64,000 bases of DNA. Source: Azospirillum soli. Lineage in GTDB: Bacteria; Pseudomonadota; Alphaproteobacteria; Azospirillales; Azospirillaceae. The stretch covers positions 1-64,000 of the forward strand of contig NZ_JAGINQ010000007.1 of the NCBI RefSeq assembly GCF_017876165.1, in the 5' to 3' direction. Positions 17,010 through 25,738 of the stretch are shown in pieces; positions within the stretch are counted from its first letter, which is position 1; every line of letters begins with the position of its first letter. The notes beneath the pieces are model-generated. The model had not been told where the DNA came from. It saw only the letters and a list, made by a program, of their open reading frames with translations, and did not search any database. The position numbers and the translations under genes were made by a program.

Positions 17010-18050
17010 ATGACGACCGTGCCGCCGACCGCGCCAGAGGCGACGTCCACAGCGCCTCTCGTCGATCCGTTCGGACGGACGGTGAACTACCTGCGCGTCT
17101 CGGTGACCGACCGCTGCGACCTTCGCTGCGTCTACTGCATGGCGGAGGACATGAGCTTCCTGCCCAAGGCGGAGGTTCTGACGTTGGAGGAGATCGACCG
17201 CGTCTGCTCCGCCTTCGTGAAGCTGGGCACCCGCAAGCTGCGCCTGACCGGCGGCGAACCGCTGGTGCGCAAGGGTATCCGTGAGCTGATCCACAGCCTG
17301 GGCCGCCACGTGAAGGCCGGCGACCTGGACGAGCTGACGCTGACCACCAACGGCACCATGCTGTTCAAGTATGCGGGCGATCTGGTGGAGGCCGGCGTCA
17401 AGCGCATCAACGTGTCGCTGGACACGCTCGACCCGCACAAGTTCCAGGCCATCACCCGCTGGGGCCGGCTGGACAAGGTGCTGGGCGGCATGCAGGCGGC
17501 CAAGGAGGCTGGCCTCAAGATCAAGGTCAACTGCGTCGCGCTGAAAGGCGTGAACGACGACGAACACCACCGGCTGGTCGAATGGTGCGGCGAGCAGGGC
17601 TTCGACCTCACCTTCATCGAGGTCATGCCGATGGGCGAGATCGGCGACAGCGCGCGACTCGACCAGTATCTGCCGCTGTCGATGGTGCGGGCGGAGCTTG
17701 CCAAGCGCTGGACGCTGGAGGAGATCGACTACCGCACCGGCGGGCCGGCGCGCTATGTGCGCGTGGCCGAAACCGGGCACCGCGTCGGCTTCATCACGCC
17801 GCTGACCCACAATTTCTGCGAAAGCTGCAACCGCGTGCGGCTGACCTGCACCGGCATGCTCTACATGTGCCTGGGCCAGGAGGACTCCGCCGACCTGCGC
17901 ACCCCGCTGCGCCTCAGCGACGACAACGAGCTGCTGGTGCAGGCGGTGCGCGAGGCCATCGCGCGCAAGCCCAAGGGCCACGACTTCATCATCGACCGCC
18001 GCCACAAGGCCCCGGCCGTCCCCCGGCACATGAGCGTGACCGGCGGGTGA
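17010..18050 (+). CDS. moaA: GTP 3',8-cyclase MoaA
   Basis: A 346-residue radical SAM enzyme that starts molybdenum cofactor synthesis by rearranging GTP to 3',8-cyclo-GTP. The N-terminal cluster motif is CDLRCVYC (Cys36, Cys40, Cys43), followed by the [12 protein letters not shown] motif; the C-terminal cluster uses [14 protein letters not shown], and the protein ends in the conserved Gly-Gly (SVTGG). Length is normal. GGGGGAGGAG precedes the start by about 10 nt. No other moa gene is near. A perfect 20-bp-arm hairpin follows the stop. Confidence 0.97.
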   Translation: MTTVPPTAPEATSTAPLVDPFGRTVNYLRVSVTDRCDLRCVYCMAEDMSFLPKAEVLTLEEIDRVCSAFVKLGTRKLRLTGGEPLVRKGIRELIHSLGRHVKAGDLDELTLTTNGTMLFKYAGDLVEAGVKRINVSLDTLDPHKFQAITRWGRLDKVLGGMQAAKEAGLKIKVNCVALKGVNDDEHHRLVEWCGEQGFDLTFIEVMPMGEIGDSARLDQYLPLSMVRAELAKRWTLEEIDYRTGGPARYVRVAETGHRVGFITPLTHNFCESCNRVRLTCTGMLYMCLGQEDSADLRTPLRLSDDNELLVQAVREAIARKPKGHDFIIDRRHKAPAVPRHMSVTGG

Positions 18051-18054
18051 GATT

Positions 18055-18097
18055 GCTAATCTCCCTCTCCCGCCGGGGGCGGGAGAGGGAGATTAGC
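18055..18097. repeat. Perfect 20-bp inverted repeat between moaA and nadK
   Basis: Arms 18055-18074 and 18078-18097 are exact reverse complements with a GGG loop, starting 4 bp after the moaA stop. It lacks a T-run, so it is not a classic terminator, though such a stable hairpin could protect the moaA transcript or stop polymerase with Rho. The C/T-rich arm is typical of dispersed intergenic palindromes in Azospirillum-like genomes. Confidence 0.85.
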
Positions 18098-18154
18098 CGC
18101 TATGACCGCACCGGGCTTCTTAAGACCGCTGTCCTGCGCTATGGTCCTGTCGTC

Positions 18155-19009
18155 ATGACCGAGACCTCCGCCAAGACGCCCGTCGATCCGTCGCCCGATC
18201 CGCTGGCCCCGCTCCCGCCGGCCCGGAATCCGGAAGACCTGCGCATTTCCTTCTGCTGCGCCGACACCGAGGAGGCGCGCCGGGCGCGCACGCGGCTGGT
18301 GCATCGCTACGGCAACGTGGCGTTGGAGGACGCCGACATCGTCGTGGCGCTGGGCGGCGACGGGTTCCTGCTGGAAACCCTGCACCGGGCGCTGCGGCGC
18401 GACGGGAAGAACCCGCCGCCGGTCTACGGCATGAACCGGGGATCGGTCGGCTTCCTGCTGAACGCCTTCAAGGAGGACGACCTGCCGGAGCGGCTGGCGA
18501 CCGCCCAGCGCGTGACCCTGCACCCCTTGCGCATGCTGGCGACCCGCACGAACGGCGAGCGGGTGGAGGCGTTGGGCATCAACGAGGTGTCGCTGCTGCG
18601 CGAGACGCGGCAGGCGGCCAAGCTGCGCATCACCGTGGACGGGGTCGTCCGCCTGCCGGAACTGATCTGCGACGGCGTTCTGGTGGCGACGCCGGCGGGC
18701 AGCACCGCCTACAATCTGTCGGCTCACGGTCCCATCGTGCCGCTGGGGGCCGGCGTGCTGGCCCTGACGCCGATCAGCGCCTTCCGGCCCCGGCGCTGGC
18801 GCGGCGCGCTGCTGCCGCACACCGCCAAGATCACCTTCGACATTCTGGAGGAGGTCAAGCGCCCAGTGAGCGCCGTCGCCGATTCCACCGAGGTCCGCGA
18901 GGCCATCCGCGTGGACGTGCAGGAGGCGCGCGACGTCTTCCTGACGCTGCTGTTCGACCCGGAGCTGAATTTCGAGGAGCGGATCCTGAAGGAGCAGTTC
19001 ACGCCGTAG
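18155..19009 (+). CDS. nadK: NAD kinase
   Basis: A 284-residue cytoplasmic kinase that makes NADP from NAD and ATP. The family GGDG motif (residues 67-70) sits in [17 protein letters not shown], followed by [12 protein letters not shown], the NE motif in GINEVSLLR, and the glycine-rich [15 protein letters not shown] loop. The N-terminus is a Pro-rich extension of about 25 residues before the first strand. The frame is open far upstream into moaA, but coding character begins at 18155. Shares a strand with moaA, separated by the hairpin repeat. Confidence 0.95.
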   Translation: MTETSAKTPVDPSPDPLAPLPPARNPEDLRISFCCADTEEARRARTRLVHRYGNVALEDADIVVALGGDGFLLETLHRALRRDGKNPPPVYGMNRGSVGFLLNAFKEDDLPERLATAQRVTLHPLRMLATRTNGERVEALGINEVSLLRETRQAAKLRITVDGVVRLPELICDGVLVATPAGSTAYNLSAHGPIVPLGAGVLALTPISAFRPRRWRGALLPHTAKITFDILEEVKRPVSAVADSTEVREAIRVDVQEARDVFLTLLFDPELNFEERILKEQFTP

Positions 19010-19022
19010 GGCGGCTGCTCCC

Positions 19023-19901
19023 CTACTCCGCCGCGCGGCGGGCGGTCTGAACTTCGGCGTGGGCGCAGATGCGGCGGATCAGGGCGCCCAGATGCTGTTG
19101 CAGGCGGGCGAAGCCCTCGTGCCGCTCCAGCGTTTCCTCGTTCATGTAAAGGCGCCGGTTGATCTCCAGTTGGATCGAATGGCGGCCGCGCGCCGGGTTG
19201 GCGTAGCGGGACAGCAACTCCACCCCCTTGTAGGGGTCGTTCACCGCCACCGAATAGCCGAAGCCCTGCAACACATCGACGACCAGGGCGACGAAGCCGG
19301 GCTCGCTGGTGGTGCCGTCGCGGTCGCCGATGACGAAGTCCACCCCCATGTTCCGGCCCATGGATCTGGATGAAGCCGGGCTGACAGTGGAGGGCATGGA
19401 GTGGCAGTTGACGTGCCACACCGCGCCGAAGCGCGCGGCCAGACCGTCGAGGACGCTGGCGACCTGGAAATGGTAGGGACGGTAATAGCGGTCGATCCGC
19501 TCCGACACCTCGGCCACGCTCAGCTTGCCATCGTAGAGCGGCAGGCCCGGCCGGCACATGGTGCGGATCAGGCCCATGCCCAGGGCGCTCTTTTCCGTGG
19601 GATTCAGCGGCTCCGGCCAGTGGCCGTCCAGCAGGGTCGGGTCGATGTCGTCGATGGCGCGGTTGGCGTCGATGTAGCTGCGCGGGAACAAGGCGCAGAG
19701 CAGCGTCGCGCCATGCTCCGGCGCCTGGGCGAACAGCTCCTCCACATAAGTGTCCTCGGCCTGCCGCAGGGTGGCCAGCGGGCAGGTGAAGGCGAAATCG
19801 CGCGGGTAGGACACGCCGCTGTGGGGGGAGTCGAACAGCACCGGCAGGCGGCGGCCGATCGGATCGTTGCGGACGAGCACGTCCTCGATCACGAAGCTCA
19901 T
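19023..19901 (-). CDS. N-formylglutamate amidohydrolase
   Basis: A 292-residue zinc hydrolase of the FGase family, which cleaves N-formyl-L-glutamate in histidine breakdown. Visible signatures are VLFDSPHSGVSYP (residues about 21-33), the YVEELF segment, WHVNCHSMPS near the middle and EINRRLYMNEETLER near the end, all typical of the family. No hut genes are nearby, so the substrate could be another N-acyl amino acid. Divergent from the AstE/AspA-type hydrolase across about 260 bp. The start at 19901 was chosen because family similarity begins there; the ribosome site is weak. Confidence 0.88.
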   Translation of the reverse strand: MSFVIEDVLVRNDPIGRRLPVLFDSPHSGVSYPRDFAFTCPLATLRQAEDTYVEELFAQAPEHGATLLCALFPRSYIDANRAIDDIDPTLLDGHWPEPLNPTEKSALGMGLIRTMCRPGLPLYDGKLSVAEVSERIDRYYRPYHFQVASVLDGLAARFGAVWHVNCHSMPSTVSPASSRSMGRNMGVDFVIGDRDGTTSEPGFVALVVDVLQGFGYSVAVNDPYKGVELLSRYANPARGRHSIQLEINRRLYMNEETLERHEGFARLQQHLGALIRRICAHAEVQTARRAAE

Positions 19902-20158
19902 GGCTGACCCCGGTGTTCCAGATGCCCCGACGCGTGGATGGCGCCACGGCTCTTTCATCCAAAAGGATGACCACTTACCGCCACGCACAGAATTCGGATA
20001 TAGACGAAGGATCGGCGAGCGTCGACCAAAAACCGTCATACACGAGTAGGGCCAAGGTCGCCCGCCAAGCGGCGGGGCTGGCGTGCCGTCCTGGTCTTCG
20101 CCATACTGTAGGGCAAGACGAGAGGCGCTTGGCCGGCTGCCCGAATCGCGAGACCCGC

Positions 20159-21109
20159 TTGACCGAATCCCTGCCCTCCATAGAGTTGACGCCGCCGGAC
20201 ATCGGGCCCTACCGGCGCGGCAACACCGGGATCGACCACGTCACCACACTGGATGGCGGACGGCCGGGGCCGCATGTGGTCATCACCGCGCTGGTCCACG
20301 GCAACGAGATCGCCGGGGCGGTGGCGCTGGACAGGCTGTTCCGCATAGGGTTGAAGCCGATGCGCGGGCGGCTGACGCTGGTCTTCGCCAACACCGCCGC
20401 CTACCGCCATTTCGACCCGGACCGGCCTTTCGCCTCCCGCTTCGTGGACGAGGACTTCAACCGGCTGTGGTCGCCCGACGTGCTGGACGGCCCGCGCGAC
20501 AGCCTGGAACTGCGCCGCGCCCGGCAGCTGCGCCCGGTGTTCGACGCGGCCGACCTGATCCTGGACCTGCATTCCATGACGGCGGACACGGCGCCGCTGA
20601 TCCTGTGCGGCCACACCGAGCGGGGGCGGGACCTCGCCCGCTGGCTCGGCTATCCGGCATGGATCGTCGCGGACGAGGGGCACGCGGCCGGGCGCCGCCT
20701 GATCGACTATGCCGACTTCGCCGACCCCTACGGCGCGCGCATCGCCCTGCTGGTCGAATGCGGCCAGCACTGGCGGGCGGAGACGGCCATGGTGGCGCTG
20801 GAAAGCTGCCTGCGCTTCCTGCTGCTGCACGACATGGTCGATCCGGCGCTGGCGGACCGGCACCTGCGCCGGCACGACGCGCCGCAGCGCGTGGTGGAGG
20901 TCACCCAGACCGTGACCGCCGAGACGGAGGATTTCGCCTTCAATGCGCCCTATGTGGGGCTGGAGATCCTGCCGCACGCTGGCACGGTGCTGGGTCACGA
21001 CGGGGGGCGCACGGTCGTCACGCCCTACGACGACTGCGTGCTGATCATGCCCGCGCGCCGGCCGAAGCCCGGACAGACCGCCGTACGGTTGGGCCGGCTG
21101 GCGCCATGA
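20159..21109 (+). CDS. Succinylglutamate desuccinylase/aspartoacylase family protein
   Basis: An M14-like zinc deacylase of about 316 residues. The zinc and catalytic motifs are visible: VHGNEIAG (His and Glu ligands, about residue 48), FVDEDFNRLW, LDLHSMT (third zinc ligand) and a late VECGQHW segment that holds the general-base Glu. The family removes acyl groups from amino acids. No ATG fits the beginning: TTG at 20159 is used here, with TTG at 20129 (AGAGG before it) as an equal alternative. It overlaps the downstream permease by ATGA, so the two are translationally coupled and the permease may import or export its substrate. Confidence 0.85.
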   Translation: MTESLPSIELTPPDIGPYRRGNTGIDHVTTLDGGRPGPHVVITALVHGNEIAGAVALDRLFRIGLKPMRGRLTLVFANTAAYRHFDPDRPFASRFVDEDFNRLWSPDVLDGPRDSLELRRARQLRPVFDAADLILDLHSMTADTAPLILCGHTERGRDLARWLGYPAWIVADEGHAAGRRLIDYADFADPYGARIALLVECGQHWRAETAMVALESCLRFLLLHDMVDPALADRHLRRHDAPQRVVEVTQTVTAETEDFAFNAPYVGLEILPHAGTVLGHDGGRTVVTPYDDCVLIMPARRPKPGQTAVRLGRLAP

Positions 21110-22176
21110 ACGCCGCGAAAAGTCCGGCGGGCTTCACGCCGTTCGCGCTGGCTCTGGCCATCGGGACGGCGGGCGGGGCCTTGTTCAACCATTTCAACCT
21201 GCCGCTGGCCTGGATGATCGGGGCCATGCTGTTCACCACGGCGGCGGCCGTCGCCGGTGTGCCGCAACGCATTCCGAAGCGGCTGCGCGACGTGATGATC
21301 ATGATCCTGGGCGTCATGCTGGGCAGCGGCTTCACGCCGTCCATCCTCGACCGGCTCGGCGAATGGTCGGTGTCGCTGAGCGGGCTTGCCGTCTACATGG
21401 TGGTGGTGACGGCGGCCGGGGTGCTGTACCTGCGCCGCGCCGCCCGGCTGGACCCGGCGACCTCCTACTTCACGGCCACACCGGGCGGGCTGAACGAGAT
21501 GGTCATGGTCGGCACGCAGATGGGCGGCGACACCCGGACCATCGCACTGTCGCACGCGCTCCGGGTCATGCTGGTGGTCATCACGATCCCCTTTGCCTTC
21601 CAGGCGCTGGGCCTCTACGACCCGGCACGGCGCGGGACGCTGGGGCCGGCGCTGCTGTCGCTCAGCCTGCGGGACGTGGCGCTGCTGAGCGCCTGCGCGG
21701 TCGGCTATCCGGTGGCGAAACTGCTGCGCATCCCGGCGGCGCAGATCGTCGGTCCGATGTTCCTGTCGGCGGCCATCCACCTCGCCGGCCTGACCGAGGG
21801 CAAGCCGCCGGGCGTTCTGGTGGCCGCCGCCCAGGTGGTCATCGGCGCCTCGCTGGGGTGCCGCTTCACCGGCTTGGACGTGCGCCGCATCGGGCGCGAC
21901 GGACTGACGGCGGTGGGGCTGACCGCGCTGATGCTGGGGGTGACGACGGCTGCGGCCTGGACGGTGGACGAGGCGACGGGCCTGGGCATCGCCGCGCTGA
22001 TCCTCGCCTACGCGCCGGGCGGGCTGGCCGAGATGACGCTGGTCGCGCTGGCGCTGAACATCGACGTGGCGCTGGTCGCCACGCACCACATGGTGCGCAT
22101 CATCCTGATCGTGACGCTCGCCCCGGCGATCTTTCTGCTGTGGCGCAAGTGGATGGCGCGGCGCGGTCGCACATAG
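21106..22176 (+). CDS. AbrB family membrane protein (putative transporter)
   Basis: A 356-residue integral membrane protein with about ten spans, made of two repeats of the AbrB-duplication (DUF), each holding the short signature TATPGGLNEM (about residues 124-133) or YAPGGLAEM (about 301-309). Family members were first tied to ammonia oxidation regulation (AbrB, ammonia monooxygenase-like) but look like permeases. Its start codon overlaps the stop of the acylase gene, implying a shared function in acyl-amino-acid use. Not to be confused with the AbrB DNA-binding family. Confidence 0.88.
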   Translation: MNAAKSPAGFTPFALALAIGTAGGALFNHFNLPLAWMIGAMLFTTAAAVAGVPQRIPKRLRDVMIMILGVMLGSGFTPSILDRLGEWSVSLSGLAVYMVVVTAAGVLYLRRAARLDPATSYFTATPGGLNEMVMVGTQMGGDTRTIALSHALRVMLVVITIPFAFQALGLYDPARRGTLGPALLSLSLRDVALLSACAVGYPVAKLLRIPAAQIVGPMFLSAAIHLAGLTEGKPPGVLVAAAQVVIGASLGCRFTGLDVRRIGRDGLTAVGLTALMLGVTTAAAWTVDEATGLGIAALILAYAPGGLAEMTLVALALNIDVALVATHHMVRIILIVTLAPAIFLLWRKWMARRGRT

Positions 22177-22308
22177 GTTGCCGCGCGGCGACCCAATACA
22201 CGCGCGCACAATCCAATTCTTGCGCCTTGCTCTTTTCCCGTGTGATGTGGCGGCGCGGACGGGCGGTGGATCGGCCACCACCCCGCCGCTGCAACGGAGG
22301 CATGAAGG

Positions 22309-22383
22309 ATGAAAGAGCTCCTCAGTCTCCTGATCCTGCTGCTTCAGGTGGTCAAGGCGTTCCTTGATTACCTGAACCGGTAA
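22309..22383 (+). CDS. 24-aa hydrophobic peptide
   Basis: A micro-ORF too short for ordinary gene finding. The peptide starts MKELLSLLILLLQVVKA, continues with FLDYLNR and then a stop: one Leu/Ile/Val-rich helix with charged ends, which would be amphipathic or membrane-inserted. GGAGG at 22296-22300 is 8 nt before the ATG, ideal spacing. An alternative ATG at 22302 in another frame is only 1 nt from that site and gives an unstructured Pro-rich peptide. A stable hairpin follows 10 bp after the stop. It is 132 bp downstream of the AbrB-type permease gene and may have its own promoter. Resembles small membrane peptides or type I toxins in shape only; no homologue is known to me. Confidence 0.6.
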   Translation: MKELLSLLILLLQVVKAFLDYLNR

Positions 22384-22393
22384 GGATCGGGCC

Positions 22394-22423
22394 GGGAGGG
22401 CGGGGATAGGGCCCCGCTCTCCC
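22394..22423 (+). terminator. Hairpin after the 24-aa peptide gene
   Basis: Left arm GGGAGGGCGGGG (22394-22405), six-base loop, right arm CCCCGCTCTCCC (22412-22423); eleven of twelve pairs are Watson-Crick and the remaining one is G-T. No T-run follows, so termination would be Rho-assisted or the hairpin protects the messenger. Confidence 0.6.
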
Positions 22424-22472
22424 AAGCCTGATAGTGATGTTTCGCGCGGCGAATTGCAAGACGCCGCCCCTA

Positions 22473-22991
22473 TTACCCGTTTGGCTTGCCCTTCGACCAC
22501 TGCGCGTTGGTGTCGATCAGCGGCACGGTGGAGATGGACATCTTGGCCGAGGCGTCCTTCACCTGCCGGCTGTAGACCACATAAACCAGCGTGTCGTTCG
22601 GCCGGTCGTAGATGCGCCGGATGGCGATGGACTTGAAAATAAGGCTTTTCCGTTCGGAGAAGACCTCCTCCCCCTTCGCCGACACGTCGATGTCGCCGAT
22701 CACGACAGGACCCGTGCGCCGGCAGGCGATGGAGGCATTGGACGGGTCCTCGAACCAGTTCCCCTTGGTCAGGCGGTCGAGCATGCTGCGGTCGAAATCG
22801 ACCAGATGGCAGGTGACGCCCTTCACCTTGGGGTCTTCGACGGCCTGCACCTCCAGCCCGTTCCCGGTCCAGTCGTTGGAGAAGCGCCCGACCACCGCGT
22901 CGGCCGCCGAGGCCGAGGCTGGGGCCAGCGCCGACAGCAGGAGGACCAACAGGCCGCCGCAAACGTTAATCGAGGGAAACGGGCTGCGCAT
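22473..22991 (-). CDS. creA: CreA family protein
   Basis: A 172-residue periplasmic protein of the CreA family, whose function is unknown. A Sec signal peptide covers residues 1-29 (hydrophobic core VCGGLLVLLLSALAPASASA, cleavage after ASA). The mature domain shows family features: VGRFSNDWTGNGLEVQAVEDPKVKG, a Cys in VTCHLVDFDR and a second in ASIACRR that may form a disulfide, and SLIFKSIAIRRIYD. Normal length. Divergent from the AI-2E family permease gene. Confidence 0.92.
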   Translation of the reverse strand: MRSPFPSINVCGGLLVLLLSALAPASASAADAVVGRFSNDWTGNGLEVQAVEDPKVKGVTCHLVDFDRSMLDRLTKGNWFEDPSNASIACRRTGPVVIGDIDVSAKGEEVFSERKSLIFKSIAIRRIYDRPNDTLVYVVYSRQVKDASAKMSISTVPLIDTNAQWSKGKPNG

Positions 22992-23107
22992 CGCGAATGA
23001 ACTCCGGGCATGACGGACCGGAGCCGCCGACGCGGTCCCGGAATAGCCCTAGATCGGATGGGTGTGCTCGTCCGTCAAGCACGCCGACCCCGGAGCCGAC
23101 ACCGCGC

Positions 23108-24220
23108 ATGAGCGACCGCACCATCGACCCACCCCTGTCCGAACCGCCGGAGCCGGTGACCGAACCGCTGCCCCCGGCGAAGACCCCGCGCGACCCGACA
23201 CAGGTCGCCGTGATGGGGCTGTTCGTCATCGCGGTGCTGTTCACGCTGTATTTCGGGCGGGACGTGCTGCTGCCCATCATGCTGGCGCTGATCCTGAGCT
23301 TCCTGCTGCGCCCCTGCGTGCGCGGCCTATACCGGCTGGGCCTGCCGGAGGGGCTGGGCGCGGCGGTGATGGTGGTGATGGTGTTCGGACTGGGCGGCTT
23401 CGCCGTCTACAAGTTGGCGGCCCCGGCGGCCGAATGGGTCAACCGCATGCCGCGCGTGGTCCATGAGCTGGAGTTCAAGCTGGGCGACATCCGCGAGGGG
23501 ATCGAGCGCGCCCGCGAAGCCTCCCGCCAGTTGGAGAAGATCGCCAGCGACCAGAGCGGCCCGGCCCGCGAGGTGGTGGTGCGGGGCCCCTCGCTCGCCG
23601 AGCAGGTCCTGCAACAAGCCGAGGCCTTCATCGCCAACGTCGTGATCCTGCAGGTGCTGCTCTACTTCTTCCTGGCGCGCGGGCGGCAGAGCCTGGAGGC
23701 GCTGATCGGCACCATGCGCAGCGTGGACGACCGCATCCACTACGCCATGGTGGCCGCGACGGTGCAGCAGAACATCGCCGTCTATCTGGCGACGATCACC
23801 GTCATCAACTTCTTCCTGGGCGCGGCGACGGCGCTTGCCATGTGGCTGTGGGGGCTGCCCAACGCCGCACTGTGGGGGACGATGGTCGGGCTCATCAACT
23901 ACATCCCCTTCATCGGGCCGGCGGTGATGACAGCGGTGCTGTTCCTCGTCTCCGCCCTGACCTTCGAAGGCGCGTTCAACATCTTCGGACCGCCGCTGAC
24001 CTTCGTGGCGCTGACGACGCTGGAGGGCAACTTCCTGACGCCGATGATCGTCGGGCGGCGGCTGGCGCTGAACCCCATCGCGGTGTTCATCTCGATCCTG
24101 TTCTGGGGCTGGATGTGGGGCATCCCCGGCGCGCTGCTGGCCGTGCCGATCCTCGCCATCCTGAAGATCCTGTTCGACGCGCACGAGCCGCTGAAGCCCA
24201 TCGGCGCCCTGCTGGGGTGA
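23108..24220 (+). CDS. AI-2E family transporter
   Basis: A 370-residue membrane protein of the AI-2E exporter (PerM/YdiK) family. A Pro-rich cytoplasmic N-terminus (1-35) is followed by paired spans (about 36-90), a soluble helical region (about 120-185), then five spans containing the family landmarks LINYIPFIGP and WGWMWGIPGALLAVP. Despite the family name, most members do not carry autoinducer-2; several are Na+/H+ antiporters or export unknown solutes. The frame opens at 22997, but the extra residues are low-complexity and overlap the creA promoter region, so 23108 is preferred. Confidence 0.88.
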   Translation: MSDRTIDPPLSEPPEPVTEPLPPAKTPRDPTQVAVMGLFVIAVLFTLYFGRDVLLPIMLALILSFLLRPCVRGLYRLGLPEGLGAAVMVVMVFGLGGFAVYKLAAPAAEWVNRMPRVVHELEFKLGDIREGIERAREASRQLEKIASDQSGPAREVVVRGPSLAEQVLQQAEAFIANVVILQVLLYFFLARGRQSLEALIGTMRSVDDRIHYAMVAATVQQNIAVYLATITVINFFLGAATALAMWLWGLPNAALWGTMVGLINYIPFIGPAVMTAVLFLVSALTFEGAFNIFGPPLTFVALTTLEGNFLTPMIVGRRLALNPIAVFISILFWGWMWGIPGALLAVPILAILKILFDAHEPLKPIGALLG

Positions 24221-24302
24221 GACAATATGGCAAAAGGTGCGGCTGGTCCGGCCCCGGTCGCCATGGCATGGTCTTGAGCGTGGCGTTGGGAGGTCTTGAG
24301 GC

Positions 24303-25313
24303 ATGATCGTCAGCGGCTTCACCCTGTTCGTGATCGCGCTGCTCGTCTTCGCGCTGGCGCTGGTGCTGCTGGGCGTGCGGACGGTGCCGCAGGGGCAGGA
24401 ATGGACGGTGGAGCGGTTCGGTCGCTACACCCGCACGCTGCAACCCGGCCTGCACCTGCTGATCCCGCTGATCGATCGGATCGGGCGCAAGCAGAGCATG
24501 ATGGAGACGGTGCTCGACGTGCCCTCGCAGGAGGTCATCACGCGCGACAACGCCATGGTGACGGTGGACGGCGTCGTCTTCTTTCAGGTGATCGACGCGG
24601 CCAAGGCGTCCTACGAGGTCAACAACCTCGAACTCGCCATCCTGAATCTGACCATGACCAACGTGCGCACGGTCATGGGCTCCATGGATCTGGACGAATT
24701 GCTGTCGCAGCGCGACCAGATCAACGCGCGCCTGCTGACGGTGGTGGACGAGGCGACCAGCCCGTGGGGCGTGAAGGTGACGCGCATCGAGATCCGCGAC
24801 ATCCAGCCGCCGCGCGACCTTGTGGACAGCATGGCCCGCCAGATGAAGGCCGAGCGCGACCGCCGCGCCTCGATCCTGGAGGCGGAAGGCCAGCGCCAGG
24901 CGGCCATCCTGCGCGCCGAGGGTGCCAAGCAGGCCGCCATCCTTCAGGCCGAGGGCCGGCGCGAGGCCGCCTTCCGCGACGCCGAAGCGCGCGAGCGCGC
25001 CGCCCAGGCCGAAGCCGAGGCGACTCGCCAAGTGTCGGAGGCCATTGCGAACGGCAGCGTGCAGGCCATCAACTACTTCGTCGCCCAGCGCTATGTGGAG
25101 GCGCTGACGGCGGTGGCGGCGGCGCCGAACCAGAAGGTGCTGTTCATGCCGCTGGAGGCCGCGAGCCTCATCGGCGCCATCGGCGGCATCGCCGAGATCG
25201 CCCGCGACGCCTTCCCGAACCGCCCTGCCCCAAACCACCCTGCCCCGCCGGCCGCCCCCTCCGCTCCGCCGCGTGGGCCGTGGAGCCAAGGGGACGTGAA
25301 GGGCAATCCATGA
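24303..25313 (+). CDS. SPFH domain (stomatin/paraslipin, QmcA-like) protein
   Basis: A 336-residue membrane-anchored SPFH protein. One N-terminal span (about 5-25) precedes the SPFH domain (RTVPQGQEWTVERFGRYTRTLQPGLH onward, to about 190), then a coiled coil with repeated AEG(Q/A/R)-R-A units (about 190-255) and a Pro-rich tail. Such proteins form large oligomeric membrane microdomains. The stop overlaps the NfeD start (ATGA), the standard pairing in which NfeD and stomatin act together in membrane quality control. GGGAGG lies about 10 nt upstream of the start. Confidence 0.93.
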   Translation: MIVSGFTLFVIALLVFALALVLLGVRTVPQGQEWTVERFGRYTRTLQPGLHLLIPLIDRIGRKQSMMETVLDVPSQEVITRDNAMVTVDGVVFFQVIDAAKASYEVNNLELAILNLTMTNVRTVMGSMDLDELLSQRDQINARLLTVVDEATSPWGVKVTRIEIRDIQPPRDLVDSMARQMKAERDRRASILEAEGQRQAAILRAEGAKQAAILQAEGRREAAFRDAEARERAAQAEAEATRQVSEAIANGSVQAINYFVAQRYVEALTAVAAAPNQKVLFMPLEAASLIGAIGGIAEIARDAFPNRPAPNHPAPPAAPSAPPRGPWSQGDVKGNP

Positions 25314-25738
25314 TCGAGTTCTGGCACTGGTGGGTTCTGGCGGCGGTTCTGGGCGCCATCGAAACGGTGGCGCCGGGGGCCGCCTTTCTGTGGCTGGGCG
25401 GGGCGGCGGGAATCGTCGGACTGGCTCTGCTGGTGTGGCCGGCGATGTCGTGGGAGCTTCAGGGGCTGCTGTTCGCCGTGCTCGCCATCGTTGCGGTGGT
25501 CGGCGTGCGGATGCTGGCGGAACGCTCAGCCGACACGACGCGCACGACCGGGCTCAACCGCCGGGCCGAACAGTACATCGGAACGCTGCACCGGCTGGAA
25601 AGCCCGATCGTCGACGGGCGCGGGCGCGCACTGGTCGGCGACGGGTTTTGGACGGTGGAAGGGCCGGACCTCCCCGCCGGAACGACCGTCCGCGTCGTCG
25701 GCACGGACGGCACCCGGCTCAAGGTCGAAAAGGCCTAG
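25310..25738 (+). CDS. NfeD-like membrane protein
   Basis: A 142-residue short NfeD. Three hydrophobic spans (about 6-24, 28-46, 50-66) are followed by a cytoplasmic OB-fold domain (about 75-142) ending in LPAGTTVRVVGTDGTRLKVEKA, the typical NfeD C-terminus. It lacks the ClpP-like protease domain of long NfeD proteins. It overlaps the SPFH gene by 4 bp and is its usual partner. Confidence 0.92.
   Translation: MIEFWHWWVLAAVLGAIETVAPGAAFLWLGGAAGIVGLALLVWPAMSWELQGLLFAVLAIVAVVGVRMLAERSADTTRTTGLNRRAEQYIGTLHRLESPIVDGRGRALVGDGFWTVEGPDLPAGTTVRVVGTDGTRLKVEKA

Noticed and set aside
17582..18154. Upstream extension of the nadK frame into moaA
   Set aside because: The extension is Arg/His-rich out-of-frame moaA sequence; NAD kinase similarity begins after 18155.
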